Shown here piece by piece: positions 46,620 to 56,035 of a DNA stretch of 64,000 nucleotides. A program made the translations under genes and the position numbers. The DNA comes from Pithys albifrons albifrons (Eukaryota > Chordata > Aves > Passeriformes > Thamnophilidae), in the NCBI RefSeq assembly GCF_047495875.1, contig NC_092497.1, positions 6,230,937 to 6,294,936 of the forward strand. Reading direction: 5' to 3'. Every line of letters starts with the position of its first letter. The stretch's first letter is position 1. The notes under the pieces are model-generated. The model was not told the origin of the DNA and did no database searches. It saw only the letters and a program-made list of their open reading frames with translations.

Positions 46620-46704
46620 GTATGTATGTATGTATGGCTAGGCTTCACAAATGAAGATTTGGGAAGGGCTCTACCCACGTGGGTGTATCCTTCGAGCCTG
46701 CCAG
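46620..46704 (-). mobile_element. 5'-truncated relative of the AviRTE-driven SINE
   Basis: On the minus strand: GGCAGGCTCGAAGGATACAC, CCACGTGGGTAGAGCCC, TTCCCAAATCTTCATTTGTG, AAGCCTAGC, then a (CATA)n tail. The first part equals the LINE 5'-leader segment used in the composite SINE (53,341-53,487). The second equals the LINE 3' end, with the same junction. It is therefore a truncated copy of that SINE rather than of the LINE itself. The 7-bp flanking repeat TTTGAAT supports insertion as this ~85-bp piece. Confidence 0.75.
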
Positions 46705-46711
46705 TTTGAAT

Positions 46712-48012
46712 ACAGTAAAGGCAACAAACACATCCGTGAGAATGAACAAATAAAACCGGTTTGACAGGTAACAGACTGTAAGAAAACCTTAATCTAAGCA
46801 ATAAGGAGAATGCAAATTGGAGGGCAGATATAATGTGCAGAAATAAAAATCTCATGTGATAATCTTGGCCTGAATCTATTTTTTCTGCACAGAATTTCTT
46901 ATTGACATCCCACAGTAAATATATGTAAGACGTAAAGAGTTAGGATAACAAGGTACTTGCTAGAGAGCAGTTCTAAACTTCAGTAGCAAGAGTCCAATTG
47001 GTATTAATAAGCTTTTGATTAGGACACAGGTTCTCATCTTTAAAAGTCCTATGCTCTGGGGAAATTCACCATAAGCAGGAGAGGATTATTTTCACTAAAA
47101 TCTTTAGAGACTACCCAGCTTCGCTGAAAGGAAGTGGTATGAAGAAGTCAGACAATTTGAGCTGCAGCAGAAGGTACAATGTGAAATAATATTTAAAGTC
47201 ATTATTAATTTCTCTCATTGCATTAAATTATCATTAACCTAGTAAAATTTTTTTCATATAACTTTTAGTGAAAAGGTAGGATGGTGCAAAATACCTGAAC
47301 AGGAGAAACAATGGCAACTTCATTTCACAAGAATATGGTATGAAAGTAGTACCCTTTTTTCATTTTACTTCTAGTATTGCCACTAATTACTTAATTTTGA
47401 TTCCATACAAAGAATAGGAAGCTGTCTGAATATACCCATAGCCCTTGGATTTTATTCCACTACCACAGTGACATTCACAGCTTTAAAAATGGTACAGAAT
47501 TGGTTTGAAATCTTTATATTGAATGTGCAAATTGGTGTGACTACTTCACAAAGACGACTTTCACTAATAAATGTTTTTTTCATTGCTTTAAAAATAATGA
47601 TTTCTAAAAATTGTAATAGAGATGGAAACCCCAGGTGAAGAAGAAGGCATCTTGCAAATGTCCAATGAGTGATTGTCTCAGACCTGAACAGTTTATCATA
47701 AAAAAAACCCAAAGATAACCCCAATAAACAAACAAACAGGTTTCAGAAATTTTTCACAGCATGAAAATAGAGTGCTCATTCCCCTTAATTTTTTGAGTCC
47801 CTCATGAAACATATAGAGGTTAGATTTATCATTCTCACCTGCTTGATAATTATACCAGGAAACAACTGTGGACAGGAAGTGATGAATGTTAAATATTGGT
47901 GTTTGCTTTGTTTGTCACCTACACATCTGACCAAGACAGATTGTTGCTTACCTCTCATATTTTTGAATCTGGTCCAAAATTCAAAAATGTCAGGGGGGGA
48001 AAAAATAAATCT
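46712..48012. other. AT-rich non-coding DNA
   Basis: No element recognised. A short A/C tract occurs at about 47,698-47,738. Confidence 0.5.
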
Positions 48013-48192
48013 CTTCCTTCCTTCCTTCCGAATTCCTTCCGAATTCCTTCCTTCCTTCCTTCCTTCCTTCCTTCCTTCCTTCCTTCCTTCCTTCCTTCCT
48101 TCCTTCCTTCCTTCCTTCCTTCCTTATTCCTTCCGAATTCCTTCCTTCCTTCCGAATTCCTTCCTTCCTTCCTTCCTTCCTTCCTTCCTTCC

Positions 48193-48231
<39 letters not shown>

Positions 48232-48779
48232 TTCCTTCCTTCCGAATTCCTTCCTTCCTTCCTTCCTTCCTTCCTTCCTTCCTTCCTTCCTTCCTTCCTT
48301 CCTTCCTTCCTTCCTTCCTTCCTTCCTTCCTTCCTTCCTTCCTTCCTTCCTTCCTTCCTTCCGAATTCCTTCCTTCCGAATTCCTTCCTTCCTTCCTTCC
48401 TTCCTTCCTTCCTTCCTTCCTTCCTTCCTTCCTTCCGAATTCCTTCCTTCCTTCCTTCCTTCCTTCCTTCCTTCCTTCCTTCCTTCCTTCCTTCCTTCCT
48501 TCCTTCCTTCCTTCCTTCCTTCCTTCCTTCCTTCCTTCCGAATTCCTTCCTTCCGAATTCCTTCCTTCCTTCCGAATTCCTTCCTTCCTTATTCCTTCCT
48601 TCCGAATTGCTTCTGAATTCCTTCCTTCCTTCCAAATTCCTTCCTCCCACCCTTCCTTCCGCTCTTCCTTCTGCCCTTCCTTTCTTCCACCCTTCCTTCC
48701 GCCCTTCCTGCTTGTCTGCCTGCCTGCCTGCCTTCCTTCTTTCTTTCTCCCTTTCTTTCTTTTTCTTCTCTCATTAACT
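48013..48779. repeat. Long (TTCC)n array with GAATTCC variants
   Basis: About 600 bp of TTCC tetranucleotide repeats are punctuated by GAATTCC units (EcoRI sites). They include five tandem GAATTCC heptamers at 48,197-48,231. The right edge decays into variants such as TTCCGCTC, TTCTGCCC and TGCC. All long frames on either strand (F-L-P-S or G-R-K-E repeats) are products of the repeat. On the minus strand the unit is GGAA, the core bound by ETS factors. Confidence 0.97.
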
Positions 48780-49725
48780 CCCATTCAAATGCATACCTCT
48801 GCCTCTTCTGCTCTCCTGCAGTGACAGGAAACTGAAGAAAATTGATGCACTAACAGTTGTAATATGACATTCGAAAAGTGACTTTTTGATTTTCAATTAA
48901 CCTTGCACAAAGAGGAAATATTGAAATTCACCTCTTTGTTCTTGGCTGTGTATGTTAGCCAGGCTAGTGTTGGTAGGAGCGAGCAGGAGGGGCTGGGTTT
49001 GGGAAGGGGGAAACTGGCACCTTGTTCTAGCACTCCACTGCTATTTGCACAAAACGAGACAAGACTACCCTGCAATAATTACTCTCTAAAGGGGGAAACA
49101 GGTAGGAGAGAGAGTGCTCTTGTCATTTGTTTGACTTAATTGTACGCTTTTATGAGCCGTCTGGCTGGAAGGATTAAAGTTACTTTTAATAACACCTCCT
49201 TTCAAAGGAATTTGATTTGAGATTTCCCAGCAGGGCTACCTACCAAGCAGCAGGACCCTTTTCTTCCTTCTAGACCCCTGTTCCTTCAGCATTCCCATAC
49301 CCTCCCACCTCTTCTTCCCCCATTGAGCACCAGCATTGTTCTATTTGTCTAAGAGAATCCACGCTGGATAACATGATATGAAGTCAAATTTATATATCCA
49401 CCTAAACAAAAAAGTAAATGAATTAGGATAAGAAAAAAAATGTGCATAAGCATTTCCTAAGATGCTGGGCTTAGGAAAAGTGACAGATCATCATATAGTC
49501 TGATCTTCATTCATTTAGTTTGGAGAAGATGTTCATTACATACCTACAGAGCAGATTGCAGAATGGACAATGAGTACAAAACTTATTTAATTTTGGAAAA
49601 CTGAAAATTAGTTAGTCATAGTGAAACAAATTTCTTGGGAATATGTGAGAGAGTCTGAATAATGATTACTTGATATCATGGGGAATAATTTCTGAGAAGT
49701 AAGTTTTCAAAGCTACTTGGTGTGT
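48780..49725. other. Unique DNA, possibly containing a conserved non-coding element
   Basis: No repeat is recognised. The patch at about 49,136-49,245 keeps CpG-containing words (TGTACGCTTTTATGAGCCGT) in otherwise AT-rich DNA, a look typical of conserved regulatory sequence. This is an impression only. Confidence 0.35.
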
Positions 49726-49794
49726 CCACATGTTCTTCAATTTAGTTTATGTGTCATGTCTACATGCACTTCAATTTAGTTTATGTGTTATGTC
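49726..49794. repeat. Two-copy tandem duplication, unit 34 bp
   Basis: CTTCAATTTAGTTTATGTGT starts at 49,735 and again at 49,769, with similar preceding bases (CCACATGTT and CTACATGCA). Confidence 0.85.
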
Positions 49795-49891
49795 ATCAAA
49801 CAATAAAGAAAAAATAAATCTATACATAAAGAAAACAAGATTGGTCATGAATTGTGGGAATTAAATTGTCTGTTTTTCTGCATTCATGCAG

Positions 49892-49964
49892 GATCCTCTG
49901 TCTGGGAACAGTATGGGTCAATGCGATATGAACAGTCTATATCCAGCAAAGTGTGGACTGATAG
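49892..49964 (+). other. Candidate coding exon (unverified)
   Basis: A pyrimidine-rich acceptor (TGTTTTTCTGCATTCATGCAG) ends at 49,891, and a good donor (ATAG followed by GTGAGG) starts after 49,964. The 73-bp stretch between is open in one frame, giving DPLSGNSMGQCDMNSLYPAK and further CGLI, a soluble-protein-like composition. I do not recognise the protein. No neighbouring exon was found in the window, so it could be an isolated exon of a gene with long introns, an alternative exon, or chance. Confidence 0.25.
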
Positions 49965-52311
49965 GTGAGGATAGGCCAGTTAAAATCCATTCCTTTATTA
50001 GGTGTGCACTTTTAAACTATTATTTAAGAGTTTTTGTAGAAAACCCTATACACTTGTACAGTAAAACTCACATGCTCTAAGTCAGTGGTTTTCTATTAGG
50101 ATTATTTAATTTGTATTTCTAAAAACCACAGCTTAAATTTTCATTTTGGTTGATTTCCTTGTGGCTTAGGAGAAACAAGGAAAAGTAAAAACAGTTTCAC
50201 AGGGAATGTAATTTCTTTTTTGGCCTAAAGAAAATCCCATAAGATAGTTAGACTTGACATGTTTTACAATGTCACTGTATATTTTCATAAGTATTTACAA
50301 ACCATCCATTTACACACTTTCTCCTCATTATGTTCAATATATGAGCAACCCCTCTATAATACTACCAGAATCAGCCTTATTTAATTGTTCAACTATCTGG
50401 GAAAGAAGCATGATTTTTGTTAATGTTTTAAGGTACCTAATGTGAAACTCCTAGCTTGCAAATATTTCACACCTGAGACATTAATTCATTGCAGGTCAAT
50501 TGCTTTTCTGATTGCATTAAAAGGAAGATGATGTCCTTTTGTACATGAATCTAAATCATAATATACTTAATTCACTCTCATATCTGAAGTCCAAAGTCCA
50601 AACTATTTTTATATCTGGAGCAGCAAATAACAAAAAAATTATCTGGCATTCTTGAGGCCTGAGTTCTAGTCCTGCATCTCCATGGTCATTAACAAGAACA
50701 GCCTTTGGATATACTTAAATATAATCAACATTATCCAATATGTAAGTGATTGTGGCATCAACATCATATGTCAAAAATGTCTGTGCCTCATCATGATCCC
50801 TGATTGGAAGTTGCTTCTTTTGTATCTAAAGTGAGCTCTCTTCCTCTGTTCACTACAAAAACTCCCCTTGATAATACATAAATTCCCCTTTTGATCTACT
50901 ACATGATGTATATATTAATTAAAGATAAAATAGAAATTTATCTTAGGTTATTCAATTCTGAATTAAATTATTTGATATTGCTTTATTTGCAAGAGGTCTA
51001 TTATTCTACTTCATGAGAAGCTTATAAGATATTAGGGTTAAATAGAGGTGTGGGGTGATGGCCCCTCTGATAAGGCCTGATGGGTTGAAGGGGATGCCTC
51101 AGCCCCTGAAGGGGCGCTCCAGCCGAGGACAAAGGCTTTCAAACTGATAAGATTAACTTAGAGTGAAGTGTTGTTTAAGGAATGACATGGCCCCCTCTGC
51201 GATATCTTCTGTAACTGCTCAAAGGAGCCACCTCACCTCAGGCATCTGTATCAGCATCACCCTCCCAATAGATGGACTCAGCCACACAACTGCATATGGT
51301 GGACAGAAGAAGCCTTCAGATTATCTTGGTAGGAGACAGTTCTTTCAAGAGGTCATATCACTGAACATCTAAAGATTTAATCTCCAAAAAAAGCTGAATC
51401 CCTATACCAAGACTTTGCTGTAAACTTGGGAAGGTGAGATGAGAAATGTGGAAAACCTGCATACCAGCATATTTGTACAGATTTATGTATTTTCCATGGA
51501 GCCTTTATTAATCAAACACAATTATTTGCATCTCTAAGTGCCCTGAATGCATTAACTGTATAGTTCAAATCCTGACTGAACAATGCTCTCACATCATCTA
51601 CTGCTATAGGAAATTAGTAAGTAATAAACAGAGAGATAATCAACAAAAGTGGATAGTTTCTCCCCCTACCTAGATAATAGCTAGCATTGCAGGTTTTTTT
51701 TTCTTTCTTTTAACTGAAACAATAGCCACTAATATCATCTTGGCTCTTGAAAATAGTCTGAGTTATCTGAGTTATCTGCCCAGTCTTCATTGTATGTGAA
51801 ATTTTGAGGAACTATGTAGAAAAAACTGAGTAGATTTAAACCATCAGACTTAGAAAATATTCCAGTGTTTTCCAAGTGGAAATAGCTGAGAACTAACAAC
51901 TCATTCCAATCTCACAAAAACCAGAATATCTTGTGTGAGTGATCTTTTTTGACTACAAATTATAAACCAGTTGTAAGATGGCTAACAACTGATTGTTGTA
52001 TAAAATCAGCAGAAAACAACAAAGCGAAATGTCCACCTAACAAAACTAAGAAGTGAAAGAGAAGTGAAGTATGATTAGGTCATGCACAAGCTTTGACCCT
52101 CTAACTCCCAGGTTTTGCAGACACTGAAGATTACAATACACTGTCCCTTTTAGGATAATAATGTGTGGTATAATTGTTAACAATACTAGCATTTCACATT
52201 GCTTTCAACAAAAAGTAAACACTGAACTTCTGTTAGATGTTTTACTTGTGCATTTTGAATGATCCAGGATTGAATCAGCCTTCATAGCTGTTGCTAATAT
52301 TTCTAGCCTTA
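49965..52311. other. Mostly AT-rich non-coding DNA with a GC-richer patch
   Basis: About 51,040-51,370 is richer in GC (GGCCCCTCTGATAAGGCC, GCCCCTGAAGGGGCGCTCC) and may be an unrecognised LTR or other repeat fragment. A weak MIR-like stretch occurs at about 50,645-50,700 (GGCCTGAGTTCTAGTCCTGC). Confidence 0.4.
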
Positions 52312-52432
52312 AAAAAAAAACAACAAACAAAAAAACTCCACAACACACACACAAAAAACCACACACACACACACACACACACAAAAAAAAAAAAGCCAAA
52401 AACCCAACCAAAAAAACCCAAACCCCAAAAAT
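52312..52432. repeat. A/C-rich tract with (CA)n core
   Basis: About 120 bp of A-runs with CA/CC, including a clean (CA)n at about 52,360-52,382. It explains the F/V/C-rich minus-strand frame crossing it. Confidence 0.92.
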
Positions 52433-53154
52433 GAACCAACTCCCCACCTCAGTATCTTTGGCAAACCTCATTATTTTTAAAAACCAGACAGAGGCTCTAA
52501 AAAGGCAGCAAATGCATAAACTGTTTCTTTCTTCTGTTACTGCAGTTAAATAGGATGAAAGTTCTTTGTCTTGCTCTCTCTCTCTAACCTCATGCTGCAG
52601 GTCACTACAATAATGATCTCTCACAGCTGGTTCCCTCATTAAGCTCCTTAGTGATTATATCTTACTAGTTCTCTCATGTAAAACCCAGAAGTTAGGCACA
52701 CGGTGAAATAACCCCTTGATTCATATTCACATGCACGTATAGTTCAAGTATGACACAAGTAACTTTATTGGAGATTTCAAAATAGTATCAGAAATAAATC
52801 CTACTGACAATTTCACCAAATGATACTCACAAACAAATTTAGGAATCAAGAAGAAATCCACCTTCCCTATTCATGATGTAATACTGAAAGACAGAGCTGC
52901 TGCACTGAAGTTAGTAAATTAGACAGAAGATACTGCTACTTCTGATCTCATTTATCACAATAGTTAGGACTTGCAGGCAATTGCGTTGAATTGCACAAGG
53001 ATCTCCATGCTGAATCATAGCTCTCATTATTAGTGTTAGAAGTGTTTTCCCATTTATTAGCAAGTCTATCAGAATATTATTTGTCATTTCCACATGCTAA
53101 AAAACCCCAAACAAACAAACATTCTTCCTGTTTATCATATTAATATTTGAGCCA
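52433..53154. other. Unique non-coding DNA
   Basis: Nothing recognised; it includes a short A/C tract just before 53,120. Confidence 0.5.
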
Positions 53155-53165
53155 TTATGGACTTC
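53155..53165. repeat. 11-bp target duplication of the composite SINE (left)
   Basis: TTATGGACTTC, perfectly repeated at 53,542-53,552. Confidence 0.9.
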
Positions 53166-53171
53166 CAGGGT

Positions 53172-53244
53172 GGTCACATGGTGTAATGGAGAGCACTCAG
53201 GAATCTGAATCCCAAGGTTATGAGTTTGAGTCTCAGTAGGGACT
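53172..53244 (+). other. tRNA-Gln-derived Pol III promoter head of the SINE
   Basis: The 73-nt stretch follows tRNA-Gln closely: GGTCACATGGTGTAATGG with the A box TGGTGTAATGG (53,179-53,189), a CTG anticodon in the context AATCTGAATCC, and the B box GTTTGAGTCTC (53,224-53,234). Mismatches in the acceptor and anticodon stems mean it is not a working tRNA gene. Confidence 0.85.
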
Positions 53245-53270
53245 GTCCCCCATTGGCAGTTAATTGTCTC

Positions 53271-53340
53271 CCTGACATCCGATCCCGCCAGATCTCAGAT
53301 GCTCAGCAGGGTCAGCCCTGCTTAGTACCGGGTGCTTTTA
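53271..53340 (+). other. Partial 5S rRNA-like module in the SINE
   Basis: CCTGACATCCGATCCCGCC, AGATCTCAGATGCTCAGCAG, GGTCAGCCCTGCTTAGTAC and CGGGTGCT match vertebrate 5S rRNA from about its position 20 onward, in order. About 26 nt are missing between TTAGTAC and CGGGTGCT; that interval holds the intermediate element and box C of the 5S promoter. The 5S box A region remains. Confidence 0.8.
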
Positions 53341-53541
53341 GACGGTCATGAGAACTTCACTGTCACTGTCCAAGCTCTCTTGGCCATGACAGATGGACCC
53401 TAGGACTTAAAAAGTGGGGCCAGTTCTGTGCATGCTGTGCCTCAACTAAAAAATCCACTGTGCAGGCTGGAAGGGCACACCTACATGGGGAGACCCCTTC
53501 CCAAATCCTCAGTTGCGAAGTTTGGTCATACGTACGTATAC

Positions 53542-53552
53542 TTATGGACTTC
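53542..53552. repeat. 11-bp target duplication of the composite SINE (right)
   Basis: TTATGGACTTC, identical to 53,155-53,165. Confidence 0.9.
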
Positions 53553-55899
53553 TAAAGTCTGGTGCAGCTGTTCAAGAACTGGTGACATTGACAAAACCAA
53601 TTTCTTTACTGCTGTTTAGCCACGACCAATCCAATGTTTTCTTCTATTCTCTTGAATGAAGTCTGGTCTTCCTTTTCCCTTTCATCTTTTGTAAAAAATA
53701 ATTTTTACATCCCTGAATTGTTTTTTGGTTTTTGTTTTTTGGTTTTTTTTTTATTCTGTGGGCAATAGCTGCCTTTCCTAATTATAAAACTAGAAAAAAT
53801 ATCTTAATGTTGTGGAAAAGTTTTCTTGTATCACACTTCTGTGGAATCAAACAGCTAAATACAACAAGTATGTTGTTGGAAATCTTGTTTGCTTGGGTTT
53901 TTTTTCCTTTCTCTCTGTCTCTTTTTTTTTTTTTTTAATAAAACTTATTTTGAGTGTGTTACATCTCTGAACTCCAGTTCTTGGTACATAAATTTTCAAA
54001 TGTCCAGCTTCAGTTTTCAAGTGAATTCCTTTCCTCTTCAATGTCTTGTTAAACATGATTGGGCCTATATTCCTTCAAATATCTCAATAATTTATTTAAT
54101 TTAGTAAAGCTATATTAAAACAATGTAGCATCAATGAATTTGTGACTCAGAAGAACAATGAAAGTAGTGAAGTCTCCCATATTTATTCTGTAATATAATA
54201 TGTGCACAGCTTTTACAGCCTGTGGTCTATACTACTGCACCTTCTAGTCTTGGTCTCAGGCCAACAGTGTTTTTTCTATTCTGAAATGTTTGAGTTGCAT
54301 CAGTTGAGCCAGTTCCAAGCTCTGCATGTAAAAAAAAAAGGTGCAGTGATGTTTCCATATGTTTTATTTGGGATTATTGTGGTTGGCTAATTCCAAATGG
54401 CTGAAACTGGAAACATCAAACTTAGCAAACCTGTATCATTCATCAAGAGAGGATAGACAGCAAAGCCTCAAAAGAAACAAGATTTAAAGTTATGTATATT
54501 TAAATATGGCATCTTTTCAAGTGCATAAAGACCATTTTTCATTGTATTTTTCATGGTACCCTCCGGCTAGCACCATTTAGTTTACTGGGTGCACATCAAG
54601 TCACTTTAGATTTAAGTTTTCAAGATCTGTTGGGGCAAAATATTTTGTCATACACTTTTGGGTACAAACTTTTTCCTCCTAGAAATAAGGGGGGAAATCA
54701 TCTTCAGTAGCATTGAAATTTAAGCTTTTAAGAAATGCGTTGCATTAAAGAATAATTTTGTGAATAAAAGAAGGTGAACAATAGCTATATCATGGAATGT
54801 TGGCAACCCTAAAAATTAATCTTTCCTGAAAGTATTTGGTTTTGGATACATAAATTTAAAATCACATTTTGACTGTTCAATTACAGTACTTACAGTATTA
54901 TACTTACAGTAACATATAGAAACACATTTTTACCTGTAATTGTAATTTTGAATGAGTAATGTTCTCCATAAACACATGAAGGCACCATTCCCCTTCCACT
55001 TCGTGTTTAGAAAGTAGAGAAACTTTCAAGGAGATTAAGGAGAGCTATTGAGAAACTATCTGATTCGTTGATCCTATTTATACACTTGGAAATGAGGTAC
55101 TTAAAGCAAAGGTGTCCACCCTATTTTAGTTTTACAGTCAGCAAGAACAAATAGCTGGCTTAAAAGAATGTTCCCTCTTCTACCATGATGTACTCTAAAA
55201 TGAGATAGACATATCTCTTAGAAGATGGTTATTTTCTCTATGGACACTTTTTAAAAATTATTTTTAGACATGTTTATTCATATATATATATATTTAAATA
55301 AACACATATAAACACATTTTTTACAAGATGCGTTGATGTACAAAGAAAACTCAGTAATTGGATGACAATTAAAATGTTGCATATCTGATATCTAAAGTTA
55401 GGTGAGCTGAGTACTCCTTTTAACATTAGGTGGCTTCACCAGAGTATGCAGATGAGGTTTGTTTTGGGCTGTATTCTGCATCAGATAACCATGTTTGGTA
55501 TTGCTGTTGCATAAGCATGAACACAAAAGGGATTAAAAGTTTGGAATCCACTCTAGTACAGAAACCTATGGCTGAAGTCTATGTCTTCATAGTCACCTCC
55601 ATAATGATCTTCAGATAACTGCAAGTCAGAATCTGACACCTTTCTCACATCCAATACTACTGCTTCAGGTCTTTGGTTTAACATATTTTTAGGTCTTTTG
55701 AAACATTTCTGCAAAGCTGTCTATGTCTCACTGACTTTCAGTCAGGTAGTACTGATGATTCCTCTTCATTCCTTAGGACTCATCCTTTGGCCCCGAATGA
55801 TTTTTCCACATTTTCAAAAGCAGTGAATTCAGACCCATCTGAACCTTAATTCATCTCTAATATGTCTGATTTTCAGCCTTTATATCATGAGCAGAATTG
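53553..55899. other. AT-rich non-coding DNA with simple tracts
   Basis: Contains a G/T-rich tract (53,718-53,753), a T-rich tract (53,898-53,938) and a TA patch (about 55,280-55,292). No gene was seen. Confidence 0.5.
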
Positions 55900-56035
55900 T
55901 CCTTTTTTTTTCTTTTTTTTTCTTTTTTTTTAAATGTTGATAAGCATGGAGTTTGCTTGATTTGCTTTGGTTTTGGTTGGGTTTTTTGTTTGTGTTTGTT
56001 TGTTTGTTTTGCTATTCTGTGCTTTTGGGTTTTTT
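55900..56035. repeat. T-rich then G/T-rich low-complexity tract
   Basis: T runs broken by C (55,900-55,932), then TTTGGTTTTGGTTGGG and (TTTG)n to about 56,035. Confidence 0.88.

Larger units (their letters stand above)
53166..53541 (+). mobile_element. Composite SINE: tRNA-Gln head, 5S-like module, AviRTE-derived body
   Basis: This 376-bp retroposon is bounded by a perfect 11-bp target duplication. In order it has a tRNA-Gln-like head (53,172-53,244), a 26-bp spacer, a partial 5S rRNA-like module (53,271-about 53,340), a body matching the LINE 5' leader (about 53,341-53,487; compare 4561-4702 and 62,197-62,327), the LINE 3' end (about 53,484-53,530) and a short TACG-type tail. It carries no coding capacity. 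The head would supply an internal Pol III promoter; the LINE 3' end would let it borrow the RTE machinery. The parts and the duplication are seen in the sequence. Mobilisation by the LINE is inferred from the shared 3' end. Confidence 0.88.

Noticed and set aside
47804..48784. Several frames of 230-290 codons on both strands
   Set aside because: They read through the TTCC/GGAA array, giving F-L-P-S or G-R-K-E repeats. No unique protein sequence supports coding.
52205..52639. 144-codon minus-strand frame
   Set aside because: Half of it is the A/C-rich and (CA)n tract read as F/V/C residues.
53172..53244. Functional tRNA-Gln gene
   Set aside because: Stem mismatches and its position as the head of a retroposon with flanking duplications show that it is a SINE promoter, not a tRNA gene.
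53271..53340. Functional 5S rRNA gene
   Set aside because: The start is missing and an internal ~26-nt segment with essential promoter parts is deleted.
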